The notes beneath the pieces were generated by a model, which was given only the letters and a program-made list of their open reading frames with translations, had not been told where the DNA came from and did no database searches. A stretch of 20,000 nt of DNA. It comes from Paulinella micropora (Eukaryota > Cercozoa > Imbricatea > Euglyphida > Paulinellidae). A program made the position numbers and the translations under genes. Numbering within the stretch: the first letter of the stretch is position 1; every line of letters starts with the position of its first letter. The stretch covers positions 65,001 through 85,000 of the forward strand of contig WBZZ01000921.1 in the NCBI GenBank assembly GCA_019918135.1, given 5' to 3'. This document shows positions 1 through 7,021 of this stretch, in pieces.

Positions 1-444
1 TCTATCTACGATAGCAAGAGCCCGATGGTCGCCAATTTCAACCGTCCTATGGTCAATATTGTTTTCTCTGAAATAATCTTTAACCATTCCTTTATATTCA
101 CTTCCACTGTCGGTTGTAATAGAGTCCGGTGTATATGGTATTGATTTTAAAGCCATATAAACTTCCTTAGCCGTTTTGTTTTTAAGCGGTTTAATGATTA
201 AAAATCGGCTGTGAGTGTCAATCCAAAATAACATCCAGGCATAACCTTTATTTCCTTTCTTGTCTTTAAGTTTAGACATATCCGCCAAATCTACAAATAC
301 TTGTTTAAGTGGTTTGTCCGCCCATATCGTATTCCATTTATCGGTCGGCAATCTTTTTTGATAATGAATTTCAAGTGCTTGTTGTTCCTTTCTTTCATCC
401 ACATCCTCCACAACTTCATTATTTCCTGTATGCTTATGGTCCAT
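1..444 (-). CDS. Retrovirus-type (rve) integrase, partial at window edge
   Basis: This is the first 148 codons of an integrase that would join the viral DNA to host DNA; the rest lies left of the window. It starts at the ATG complementary to 442-444, with an in-frame stop 15 nt upstream. The RNase H-fold core is visible: first catalytic Asp D52 in VDLADM, a strand-helix stretch with WMLFWIDTHSRF at about 70-81, and second catalytic Asp D112 in TDSGSEYKG. The expected third acidic residue falls at D147 (AIVDR), where most rve integrases have Glu, with 34 residues between D112 and D147. No N-terminal zinc finger is seen in this start. A minus-strand integrase near one end is usual for Polintons. 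Family call is firm from motifs; the Asp reading depends on an alignment by eye. Confidence 0.9.
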   Translation of the reverse strand, partial: MDHKHTGNNEVVEDVDERKEQQALEIHYQKRLPTDKWNTIWADKPLKQVFVDLADMSKLKDKKGNKGYAWMLFWIDTHSRFLIIKPLKNKTAKEVYMALKSIPYTPDSITTDSGSEYKGMVKDYFRENNIDHRTVEIGDHRALAIVDR

Positions 445-525
445 TGCTGTATGCGGCTAAAAAAGTAAGGTAGTTTATCACGATATATAAAAGAGTAAAT
501 AATAAGTCGTGCATAAAGTTATATA

Positions 526-1038
526 TTAGAATTTAAGAAAAATTTTAGATGTATCATTGTATTCTTTTTTTGGCTTCTCTGGTTGTCCCGCATAAACATT
601 GACATTAACACGGCCAGTTTTCTTCCCTCCTTTCTTAGGCTGTTCCTCTTCTTCCTCCTCCTCGCTTTCGCTGTCCTCGCTTTCTTCTTCCACTTTCTTT
701 TTTGCCACTTTCTTTTGGGGTTTCTTTTGCTTAGTCTTAATCTTCATCTTGGATATTTTATCCGCAATTAGGTCAAGCATATCTTGTTCTACTTCCTCAT
801 CCGAGCTGCTTTCCTCACTTTTCTCGCCGTCTCTTCCATCTATCATATCCCTCGCCAATTGCTTCTTAGTAATGTGGTCCATCTTTTCATCATTGGTCAT
901 TTCTTTCACATTCTTCGCCTCTTCCTCCGCTAGTAATTCCCTCGCCCTCTCAATCTTCCTTTGCTTAGCCTGGTTCTTCTTAGCCTCCCACCCCTTTTCA
1001 AGATTTTTCATAGCGACCTCTCTATTACCTCTCGGCAT
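526..1038 (-). CDS. Highly charged coiled-coil protein, function unknown
   Basis: The 170-residue product is almost entirely charged and low in complexity. Residues 1-60 are basic and helix-prone (MPRGNREVAMKNLEKGWEAK then lysine/arginine/glutamate-rich, likely coiled coil). Residues about 75-90 and 115-135 are acidic runs of Glu, Asp and Ser, the second flanked by lysine clusters. The C-terminal 35 residues turn polar and end in KIFLKF. No enzyme motif is seen and I do not recognise a family. It lies between integrase and the divergent fibre gene, on the integrase strand. Such composition fits a nucleic-acid or histone-binding or virion core protein, but that is inference. The acidic stretch also gives long shadow frames on the other strand, which lack protein-like composition. 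Confidence 0.7.
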   Translation of the reverse strand: MPRGNREVAMKNLEKGWEAKKNQAKQRKIERARELLAEEEAKNVKEMTNDEKMDHITKKQLARDMIDGRDGEKSEESSSDEEVEQDMLDLIADKISKMKIKTKQKKPQKKVAKKKVEEESEDSESEEEEEEEQPKKGGKKTGRVNVNVYAGQPEKPKKEYNDTSKIFLKF

Positions 1039-1121
1039 TGTATAACTTGTTTATATTATTATACAAAATAATATTATTTAGTTTTTATTAATAAACAATT
1101 TTTTAACAAATATAACCTACA
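1039..1121. promoter_or_regulatory. Divergent AT-rich intergenic promoter region
   Basis: The 83 nt between the charged-protein gene (leftward) and the fibre gene (rightward) are almost pure A/T, with several TATA-like stretches (TTATATTATTATAC; AATATAAC just before the fibre ATG). It must carry promoters for both directions. The fibre gene has TATAA rather than the TATAG seen before most other plus-strand genes. Confidence 0.5.
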
Positions 1122-4100
1122 ATGGGCAGTCAATATAAATCGCTCTTAGGCTTATCAGAAATTGCGGTTGATAGTCTGGATATAAAAAATTTAGATCTAA
1201 CAAACACTAATATTATCGGCTTATACACAGATAGGGTGCCAGAAGATGCTGACCCCGTAAATCTTTATTTTACTAATAGCCGATTTGATGCGAGGTTGGC
1301 TTTAAAATCAACGACTGACTTAAAAGAAGGCACTAATCTATACTATACTGATGGTAGGTTTGATGCGCGACTAACCACTAAATCAACCACTAACCTTTCC
1401 GAAGGCACTAACTTATACTACACCACAGCAAGGGCTAATACAGATTTTGACACAAGGATAGCAACTAAATCAATAGATGCTTTAAGTGATGTAGTCATAA
1501 CAGGCACCCCCGCCGATAACCAACTGCTCATTTACAGCACTGGGCAATGGCGAAATGTTGCTTCTCCTTTTCTTAGATTGGATGGCCTCACTATGATGTT
1601 TGGAAATTTAAATATGGGAGGTTTTAATGTAGTAAATGTGGGCACTGTTGATGGTATTGATGTTTCGGCTCTTGACACAGCAGTCGTTAAACTAACAGGC
1701 GACCAAACCATAACAGGAAACAAAACATTTACTACTTATGTGGCCGTAAAAGACTCAAATCCATTAAACACTGGCAAATTATTCTTCAATTACAACAATA
1801 ATATGGGTTCTATCTATTCGTCGGATGTGGGTGGAGCCACGGGCTATCCACTAACTATTGTAGGCTCGTCCATACTTTTTGCTCCAACAACAGGGGGTGG
1901 GATAACATTAACTGGCAATGTTTTTAATTTCAACAGCACGACAGCAATCAGCGGACTTCCAGCCCCATTCTATGACGGCGATGCTTCAACAAAAGCATAT
2001 ACCGATACGAAACTGGCCAAGGACGGCACGACGGCTATGACGGGCAGTTTAAATATGGGCGGATTTTCAATAACAAATGTGAATTTGGTTGACAACATTG
2101 ATGTTTCTACTCTTGATACTTCGGCCGTAAAACTAACAGGAGACCAAACCATAGCAGGAACCAAAACATTCAGCAATGTGGTAAATGCGAGTGCGGGGAT
2201 TGATATGAAAAGCCAAAGCATAACAAATGTAAATCTTGTTGATGGTGTTGATGTTTCTGCCCTTGATACTTCGGTTGTCAAACTAACAGGAGACCAAACA
2301 ATATCAGGGAATAAAAAATTTACTTCAACAATAGAAGTGCGGGGTGCTACTGGTCCAGCCGCTTTTGATGGTATCGGTATTGCCTTTGATACGGCAACAA
2401 ATATAGGAGAGATTGTGGCACAAAAAATAGCAACCGCGGGCTATTATCCGATACAAATAACAGGGTCATATGTTGATTTATATGCGGGTGATAATGTAAT
2501 CGCGACAGCAACGGGCACGACACTATCTTTAAACAACAGAAAAATAACAAATTTGGCCACACCGACATTATCAACCGACGGAGCAACAAAAGGGTATGTG
2601 GATACATTAGACGGGCAAAATGTGAAACTAACAGGAAACCAAACCATAGCAGGAATTAAGACATTTAGCAGTGCCCTTGAAATAACAGGAAATTCAACGA
2701 ATGCCACAACAAAAGGAACATTCGTGGTTTTTAACTCCACAGCCAATATAGGAACTATCGGTTGCCTTGATATGGGAACGGGTGTAAATTATAACTTTGA
2801 AATAAATGCGAAAAAAATAAGTTTCATTATTGATGGGGCGATTGTCGGTTGGGTAAATGCTTCGGGGCTAGATTGTAATAGTAGCAAAATAGCCAACCTT
2901 GGAACTCCGACATTATCAACAGATGGAGCAACAAAAGGATATGCGGATACATTAGACGGGCAAAATGTAAAACTATCAACAGACCAAACCATAACAGGAA
3001 GTAAAACATTTAATGGTGCGAGCACTGTGATAAAATATCTAACTTTAACGAACAATGCTGATTTTAATAATCAAACTATCACTAATGGCGGAAATATAAC
3101 ATATAATGGTGCGAGGATATTAAACCAAAACGGAGGAGATATCTTTTTCAGTCAGACAACGGGTGATTATCAGTATTTCTTATTTACTCTAAATACGGCT
3201 TCAAGCGGAACCGCGAACCAACGAGGCTACCTATTTACTAATGTAGCGGCTGATGTAAAAGGGGCGGGACTTTATATTTCAAAACTTTTGGATAATAAAA
3301 GTGCTTCGTCTGACATTGTCCGTTTTAACAATGCGGGCGGTATGCGGTTTTATGGTGCCTTAGATATGAACAGCAACAACATAACGAGTGGTGGAACAAT
3401 AACGGGAACTACATTAACGGCAACTGCTGGGATATCAACAACAACCGCAACCGCGAGCGGATTAATCACAGCAAATGCGGGTGTATCAACAACAACATTA
3501 ACTGCAAGTGGCCTACTAACAGCGACAGGAGGGTCTAGCATAGTTATACAAGGAAACACAAATGGTGGTAATACGAGAGGAATATTTTTGTGGGACACTG
3601 GCAACACCAGTTATGGTATTTATATGGCTTCAAATGGAGGAGGTGCAAATACTAGAAGTCTAGCGGGAGGGTCTGCGGTTGCTGGAAACGATTTTACTTC
3701 TTTTGCCGTTAGATTTAGGGTAAGTAATGCTTCAACCGACGGATTTATATGGGAGAACTCGTCCGAACAATTGTTAATGTCGTTGAATGGGGCAAATGGA
3801 ACACTATGGACAAAGGGATTAATAACGGCTAGTGCGGGGATATCAACAACGACATTAACGGCGAGCGGATTAATAACTGCGAATGCGGGAATTACATTAT
3901 CAACAAGTAGTTTTTTAACCGCGAATGGAGGGTCAAAAATAACAATTCAAAACGGAGTAAATGGGGGACCAAACAACGGAATATTTTTGTATGCGAGCAA
4001 TGACACGAACTGGGGAATTTATATGGGTCAGCCGGGAAATAACAAAAGTTTATCAAATGGAACAGCGGTCGCAGGGAATGGTATTACGGGTTTTCTTATG

Positions 4101-4817
4101 AGATTTAGAGTAAATAATTCTACAAATGAGGGTGCCGTGTGGGAGAATAGCGGCGAAGTTCTTCTAATGTCGTTAAATGGGTCGGACGGGTCGTTATGGA
4201 CAAAAGGATTGATAACTGCTAATGCGGGATTAACTATGCCAACAACATCAAGCGGATTTTTGACAATAAGACAAAGACCAGGCAATACATCCAACCCACA
4301 AATATATATGAAAGCAGGAGACTCATCAGGTTATGCTTCAATAATGAATACAGGAGGTTTATTACACGCTTGGTCAACTTCACTATCAAATGGTGAAAAC
4401 AATACAGGATATGTTTATATGGCTGCGGGAGCGAATACGTGGTCTTCTGGTTCAGACAGGAGATTAAAATCAGATATTAAAACACTAGAATGTGAGGGAT
4501 GTTGTGAGAAATTAATGAAAATAAACTGCTGCTCATATTATTGGAAATCAGACGAGAAAAAAGAAAAAAAGAGCCACGGATTTATTGCAGACGAGGTTAA
4601 AAAAATATTTCCAGAATTTGTATCTGAAAGTGGAATGAAGGCCGACGACGGAAAAAGCATCCTTGAAGGAGTATCATATATGGAATTTATACCAGTATTA
4701 GTCAGTGCTTTTCAACATATTGCGGAAAAGGTAGTTAATTTAGAAAAACAAAATAATAATCTAACTAATGATATAGCTGACTTAAAAAAACAATTAGCAG
4801 AAAACAATGCCACCTAG
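1122..4817 (+). CDS. Large fibre protein with C-terminal S74 endosialidase-type chaperone
   Basis: This 1231-residue protein looks like a trimeric receptor-binding fibre. Residues about 45-120 hold three copies of a TNLYYTDxRFDARL-type repeat found in phage and giant-virus fibres. Residues about 165-660 carry five copies of a KLTGDQTIxGxKTF-type repeat, two within a longer TPTLSTDGATKGYxDT unit. Residues about 765-1040 are threonine/alanine-rich with two copies of a roughly 130-residue module. Near the C-terminus GSDRRLKSDI (S1111) begins a Peptidase_S74 domain, the intramolecular chaperone that trimerises the fibre and then cuts itself off before the conserved Ser. A coiled coil fills the last 25 residues. 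The chaperone contains an unusual cysteine cluster (CEGCC and CC, about 1120-1135). The S74 call is firm; attachment is inferred. The stop overlaps the next gene by 11 nt. Confidence 0.88.
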   Translation: MGSQYKSLLGLSEIAVDSLDIKNLDLTNTNIIGLYTDRVPEDADPVNLYFTNSRFDARLALKSTTDLKEGTNLYYTDGRFDARLTTKSTTNLSEGTNLYYTTARANTDFDTRIATKSIDALSDVVITGTPADNQLLIYSTGQWRNVASPFLRLDGLTMMFGNLNMGGFNVVNVGTVDGIDVSALDTAVVKLTGDQTITGNKTFTTYVAVKDSNPLNTGKLFFNYNNNMGSIYSSDVGGATGYPLTIVGSSILFAPTTGGGITLTGNVFNFNSTTAISGLPAPFYDGDASTKAYTDTKLAKDGTTAMTGSLNMGGFSITNVNLVDNIDVSTLDTSAVKLTGDQTIAGTKTFSNVVNASAGIDMKSQSITNVNLVDGVDVSALDTSVVKLTGDQTISGNKKFTSTIEVRGATGPAAFDGIGIAFDTATNIGEIVAQKIATAGYYPIQITGSYVDLYAGDNVIATATGTTLSLNNRKITNLATPTLSTDGATKGYVDTLDGQNVKLTGNQTIAGIKTFSSALEITGNSTNATTKGTFVVFNSTANIGTIGCLDMGTGVNYNFEINAKKISFIIDGAIVGWVNASGLDCNSSKIANLGTPTLSTDGATKGYADTLDGQNVKLSTDQTITGSKTFNGASTVIKYLTLTNNADFNNQTITNGGNITYNGARILNQNGGDIFFSQTTGDYQYFLFTLNTASSGTANQRGYLFTNVAADVKGAGLYISKLLDNKSASSDIVRFNNAGGMRFYGALDMNSNNITSGGTITGTTLTATAGISTTTATASGLITANAGVSTTTLTASGLLTATGGSSIVIQGNTNGGNTRGIFLWDTGNTSYGIYMASNGGGANTRSLAGGSAVAGNDFTSFAVRFRVSNASTDGFIWENSSEQLLMSLNGANGTLWTKGLITASAGISTTTLTASGLITANAGITLSTSSFLTANGGSKITIQNGVNGGPNNGIFLYASNDTNWGIYMGQPGNNKSLSNGTAVAGNGITGFLMRFRVNNSTNEGAVWENSGEVLLMSLNGSDGSLWTKGLITANAGLTMPTTSSGFLTIRQRPGNTSNPQIYMKAGDSSGYASIMNTGGLLHAWSTSLSNGENNTGYVYMAAGANTWSSGSDRRLKSDIKTLECEGCCEKLMKINCCSYYWKSDEKKEKKSHGFIADEVKKIFPEFVSESGMKADDGKSILEGVSYMEFIPVLVSAFQHIAEKVVNLEKQNNNLTNDIADLKKQLAENNAT
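3528..4240 (+). repeat. Duplicated ~130-residue fibre module
   Basis: Two diverged direct copies, near 3528-3900 and 3921-4240, encode matching patterns: GGSxIxIQ, GIFLxxxNxxxGIYM, SLxxGxAVAGN, RFRVxNxSTxGxxWENS, LLMSLNGxxGxLWTKGLITAxAG. They are an internal tandem duplication of one beta-structured fibre segment. They differ at many positions, so the duplication is not recent. Confidence 0.75.
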
Positions 4818-5154
4818 ATTACACCCTCCACCTCCACTCATTGATATGGCAGACGGCGAACTAACACCAGAGTTGAAAAATCGTGTTTTGGATATTTCGT
4901 TGAAGAATGAAGAAAAAAAAGTAGAGCACGAATTGGAAGACAACTGGAATTGTTGTTGTATAAAGAACAGGCCAACCGACAGCCGACTTATTAAATACTT
5001 ATTTCAAATGGGTATCATTATCGCCATCATCACCCTTTGTATCGTGAGGCTATCTGAAAAGAACTTACCGTGCGAGACAGCCAACACTTATGTCGGTATT
5101 TTAACACTACTTATCGGCATCTGTCTTCCTAGCCCATCTTCAAGTAAGAAGTGA
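4807..5154 (+). CDS. Two-pass membrane protein with CCC juxtamembrane motif
   Basis: The 115-residue product starts inside the end of the fibre gene (11 nt overlap, different frame). A second ATG at 4846 (MADGELTPEL) would remove the proline-rich first 13 residues; which start is used is unclear. After a charged helical region (18-46) comes NWNCCCIKNR, then a membrane segment at about 61-81 and a second short one at about 95-109 ending LPSPSS. Small proteins with this ending next to structural genes are, as I recall, common in PLVs and giant viruses, but their role is unknown. The triple Cys beside a membrane segment is a plausible palmitoylation site. It may sit in an internal virion membrane or the host envelope. 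The 3' end overlaps the opposing cysteine-rich gene by 15 nt. Confidence 0.7.
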   Translation: MPPRLHPPPPLIDMADGELTPELKNRVLDISLKNEEKKVEHELEDNWNCCCIKNRPTDSRLIKYLFQMGIIIAIITLCIVRLSEKNLPCETANTYVGILTLLIGICLPSPSSSKK

Positions 5155-5373
5155 GCATTCATACAGATAGACTTTATACCACGAAGCATCGTTTGAGCAG
5201 ATTAGCGGAATGGCTTCATCAAAACTAACACACCAGTCTGACATCGGCTTATACACACATCCCTTTTGAATACACCACACACAACTTTCATTTTTTTTAA
5301 CACTGACTCGCGAATAGAAATCACAAGCAGTCCGACCTAACACAGAGCACACAAATAATAATATTAATAACAT
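5140..5373 (-). CDS. Small secreted cysteine-rich protein, PSI-like
   Basis: The 77-residue product begins with a hydrophobic signal peptide (MLLILLFVCSVLG, probable cleavage about residue 13-16) and then has seven cysteines at 17, 31, 34, 39, 48, 59 and 73. The spacing CxxCxxxxC followed by WC resembles a PSI (plexin-semaphorin-integrin) knot, a small disulfide-bonded extracellular fold. The product is therefore likely secreted or exposed on a membrane. It is the only minus-strand gene inside the left structural block and overlaps the membrane protein gene tail to tail by 15 nt. Upstream on its strand the sequence is AT-only (TATAATATATTATG). It could be a chance frame, but the signal peptide plus regular cysteines argue for a real gene. 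The PSI match is by eye and weak. Confidence 0.6.
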   Translation of the reverse strand: MLLILLFVCSVLGRTACDFYSRVSVKKNESCVWCIQKGCVYKPMSDWCVSFDEAIPLICSNDASWYKVYLYECSLLT

Positions 5374-5389
5374 AATATATTATACAACA

Positions 5390-5394
5390 TATAG
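5390..5394 (+). promoter_or_regulatory. TATAG start-proximal motif
   Basis: TATAG lies 16 nt before the ATG of the 120-residue protein gene, in an A/T-rich stretch. It belongs to the motif set seen before most plus-strand genes. Confidence 0.4.
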
Positions 5395-5410
5395 AAACAA
5401 AAAATCGCAA

Positions 5411-5773
5411 ATGACGGATTTCAAATACCAAAAGATTATTTTTCTAAGTAATGATTTTGCGGGAGGTAGCAAGACATTTGACAAAAACATTCAAATGAGC
5501 TTCACACCGACTAGAATGAATGTTAAGTTTATCCACTATATGAACGATATGACTGAAACGAAAACAAAAATTCTTCATATGGATCGCATTGGAATTATTG
5601 GCACATTCGCTGATAGCAATGTCGCAAACATTTCCAATCTTAGCTACAACTTGGGGATTATTAATTGGACTGACGGTCAATATAGTTTTAGAGTGCTTAA
5701 AACGGACAATGGTAGTATTGAGACTGACCTGCTAGCTGGAAGAATTGTTATTTGTTTGGAATTTTTGGGGTAA
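5411..5773 (+). CDS. Small beta-rich protein, possible minor virion component
   Basis: The 120-residue product is not recognised. It has alternating hydrophobic strands throughout, few charged clusters, no membrane segment and no cysteines. It ends in GRIVICLEFLG, the sort of terminal strand seen in single jelly-roll domains. Position fits a structural role: it is followed after 13 nt by the packaging ATPase gene and preceded by fibre-associated genes. Residues 17-20 (FAGG) form a double-glycine site, though without the Gln seen in the QxGG set. A jelly-roll cement or vertex protein is a reasonable guess; nothing seen proves it. Confidence 0.72.
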   Translation: MTDFKYQKIIFLSNDFAGGSKTFDKNIQMSFTPTRMNVKFIHYMNDMTETKTKILHMDRIGIIGTFADSNVANISNLSYNLGIINWTDGQYSFRVLKTDNGSIETDLLAGRIVICLEFLG

Positions 5774-5779
5774 TTAAAA

Positions 5780-5784
5780 TATAG
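5780..5784 (+). promoter_or_regulatory. TATAG start-proximal motif
   Basis: TATAG ends 2 nt before the ATG of the ATPase gene, inside the 13-nt gap after the preceding stop (TAATTAAAATATAGCG). Confidence 0.45.
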
Positions 5785-5786
5785 CG

Positions 5787-6605
5787 ATGGAGAAAATTAA
5801 CGATATACGAGTTAGACCAGTCAAGCAAAACGGAGATGGCGACAAGTTGGCAAAAGGACATAAGTTATTTGGCGAGCCGTATGCCAATATTTTTCTTCTC
5901 GCTCGCAAGAAGAGTGGTAAGACGACAGCACTGTTTGAAATCCTGAAACGAACCACCGACAAAAAAACGAGGATTGTCATTATAGCCAGCACAATACACA
6001 AGGACCACATTTACAAAGAAATGGTTAAGCACTTCAAGAAGAAGGGAAACCCAATGGCGATATATACATATTTGAAAACTGACGGGTATAGTGTTATTGA
6101 TTACGAGTTAGATAAGCTCAATAAGCCAGATGAGGAAGAAGGCGAAATCATTCAAGACGAGAAAGAAGAACCGAAGCCAAAGTTTTTATATTTTGGAAAA
6201 GAGGAAGAGAAGAAACAGGAGGGAGGCGAAAAACCCCCAAAGCCTAGCAAATACATTACACCAGAAGTCGTTTTCGTGTTGGATGATTTGGGTAGCGGTT
6301 TGAGGGATAAGTCTGTGAGCGACCTACTTAAAAAAAATAGGCACTACAAGTCAAAGGTGATTATGAGCTCTCAATACCTACAAGACCTATCTCCTGCTAG
6401 TTTGAAACAACTAGACTATATATTAATCTTTGGTGGACAGTCTCAGGATAAAATGGAACTTGTATACAAGCATCTGGACCTTGGATATGAGTTTGATTAC
6501 TTCCTAAACAGATATCACGAAGCGACGAAGGAAAGATTTAACTTTTTGTATGTGGATGCGGTATCTGATGAATTACGAAAGAACTTCAATATTCGTTTTA
6601 AGTAA
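5787..6605 (+). CDS. A32-like genome-packaging ATPase (FtsK/HerA superfamily)
   Basis: This 272-residue P-loop ATPase would pump viral DNA into the preformed capsid. Walker A is ARKKSGKTT at 39-47, preceded by the hydrophobic strand NIFLL. Walker B is VVFVLDDLG at 161-169 with D166-D167. A conserved KVIMSSQYLQD stretch at 190-200 matches the sensor/glutamine region of A32-type enzymes, and LDYILIFGG follows at 209-217. Length is typical for the family. Between the Walkers is a charged, probably disordered insert (about 113-157: DEEEGE, KEEEKKQEGGEKPPKPS) not essential to the fold, containing the QxGG motif at 144-147. It sits in the structural block, 13 nt after the small beta-rich protein gene. 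Family call is firm. Confidence 0.93.
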   Translation: MEKINDIRVRPVKQNGDGDKLAKGHKLFGEPYANIFLLARKKSGKTTALFEILKRTTDKKTRIVIIASTIHKDHIYKEMVKHFKKKGNPMAIYTYLKTDGYSVIDYELDKLNKPDEEEGEIIQDEKEEPKPKFLYFGKEEEKKQEGGEKPPKPSKYITPEVVFVLDDLGSGLRDKSVSDLLKKNRHYKSKVIMSSQYLQDLSPASLKQLDYILIFGGQSQDKMELVYKHLDLGYEFDYFLNRYHEATKERFNFLYVDAVSDELRKNFNIRFK

Positions 6606-6619
6606 TTTTATTATTATTT

Positions 6620-6642
6620 ATTTTTTTTCAAACATTATATAG
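6620..6642 (+). promoter_or_regulatory. T-tract plus TATAG promoter-like element
   Basis: A run of T residues (6620-6628) is followed by CAAACATTATATAG directly abutting the ATG at 6643. The T-tract then TATAG arrangement recurs before 10095, 11658 and 12963. Confidence 0.5.
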
Positions 6643-6957
6643 ATGCCAACATCACCAGTGATTATTTCACAACCAGCGGGATACAATATCGGATACAATC
6701 CAAGCCCAGTAAGTATGCCACAAGCGGGAGGACGAAAGAAGAAGGGAAAAAAGAAACAAACAGGAGGCAAAGTTAATTGGGCTAAGGTTGGAAAAGCGAT
6801 AGTGGATGCTAATAGGTTTATCAAGAAGAACCAGTTGATTTCAAGGGGTGCTACCTTTCTTAGCGATGTTGGAGTGCCTTATGCGGACCGTGTAGCGAGG
6901 GCGGCGGCCAAACAAGGCTACGGCAAGCAACGAGGAGGAGCAGTCAAATTTCGGTAA
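6643..6957 (+). CDS. Small basic virion-type protein with three QxGG sites
   Basis: The 104-residue product is strongly basic. A Pro/Tyr/Gly-rich N-terminus (1-26) leads to QAGG (27-30), a lysine block RKKKGKKK, QTGG (39-42), an amphipathic middle (43-95: VNWAKVGKAIVDANRFIKK, then ISRGATFLSDVGVPYADRVA) and QRGG (96-99) near the C-terminus. If the virus protease cuts after GG, the mature peptide would be about residues 43-99. The layout recalls adenovirus core and cement precursors (pX, pVI) and similar small basic proteins in PLVs and virophages, which bind DNA or disturb membranes; I infer a comparable role. It lies directly upstream of the protease gene. No catalytic motif is present. Confidence 0.75.
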   Translation: MPTSPVIISQPAGYNIGYNPSPVSMPQAGGRKKKGKKKQTGGKVNWAKVGKAIVDANRFIKKNQLISRGATFLSDVGVPYADRVARAAAKQGYGKQRGGAVKFR

Positions 6958-6992
6958 GGACAAACCACTCAAATAAAAAACTAAACCTTCTA

Positions 6993-7021
6993 TTATTTTT
7001 TTTACTAATAATATAATAGTA
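6993..7021 (+). promoter_or_regulatory. T-tract plus TATAATAG promoter-like element
   Basis: TTATTTTTTTTACTAATAAT then ATAATAGTA precedes the ATG at 7022. It is a variant of the T-tract/TATAG pattern, with AATAG in place of TATAG. Confidence 0.4.

Noticed and set aside
583..1045. Plus-strand frames opposite the charged protein gene, with Ser/Phe/Leu-rich products
   Set aside because: They are complements of the Glu/Lys-rich codons of the minus-strand gene; products look like low-complexity artefacts.
4444..4817. Reading the fibre C-terminus as an active sialidase
   Set aside because: The S74 domain is the folding chaperone and self-cleaving part, not the glycan-cutting part; no sialidase motif is present.
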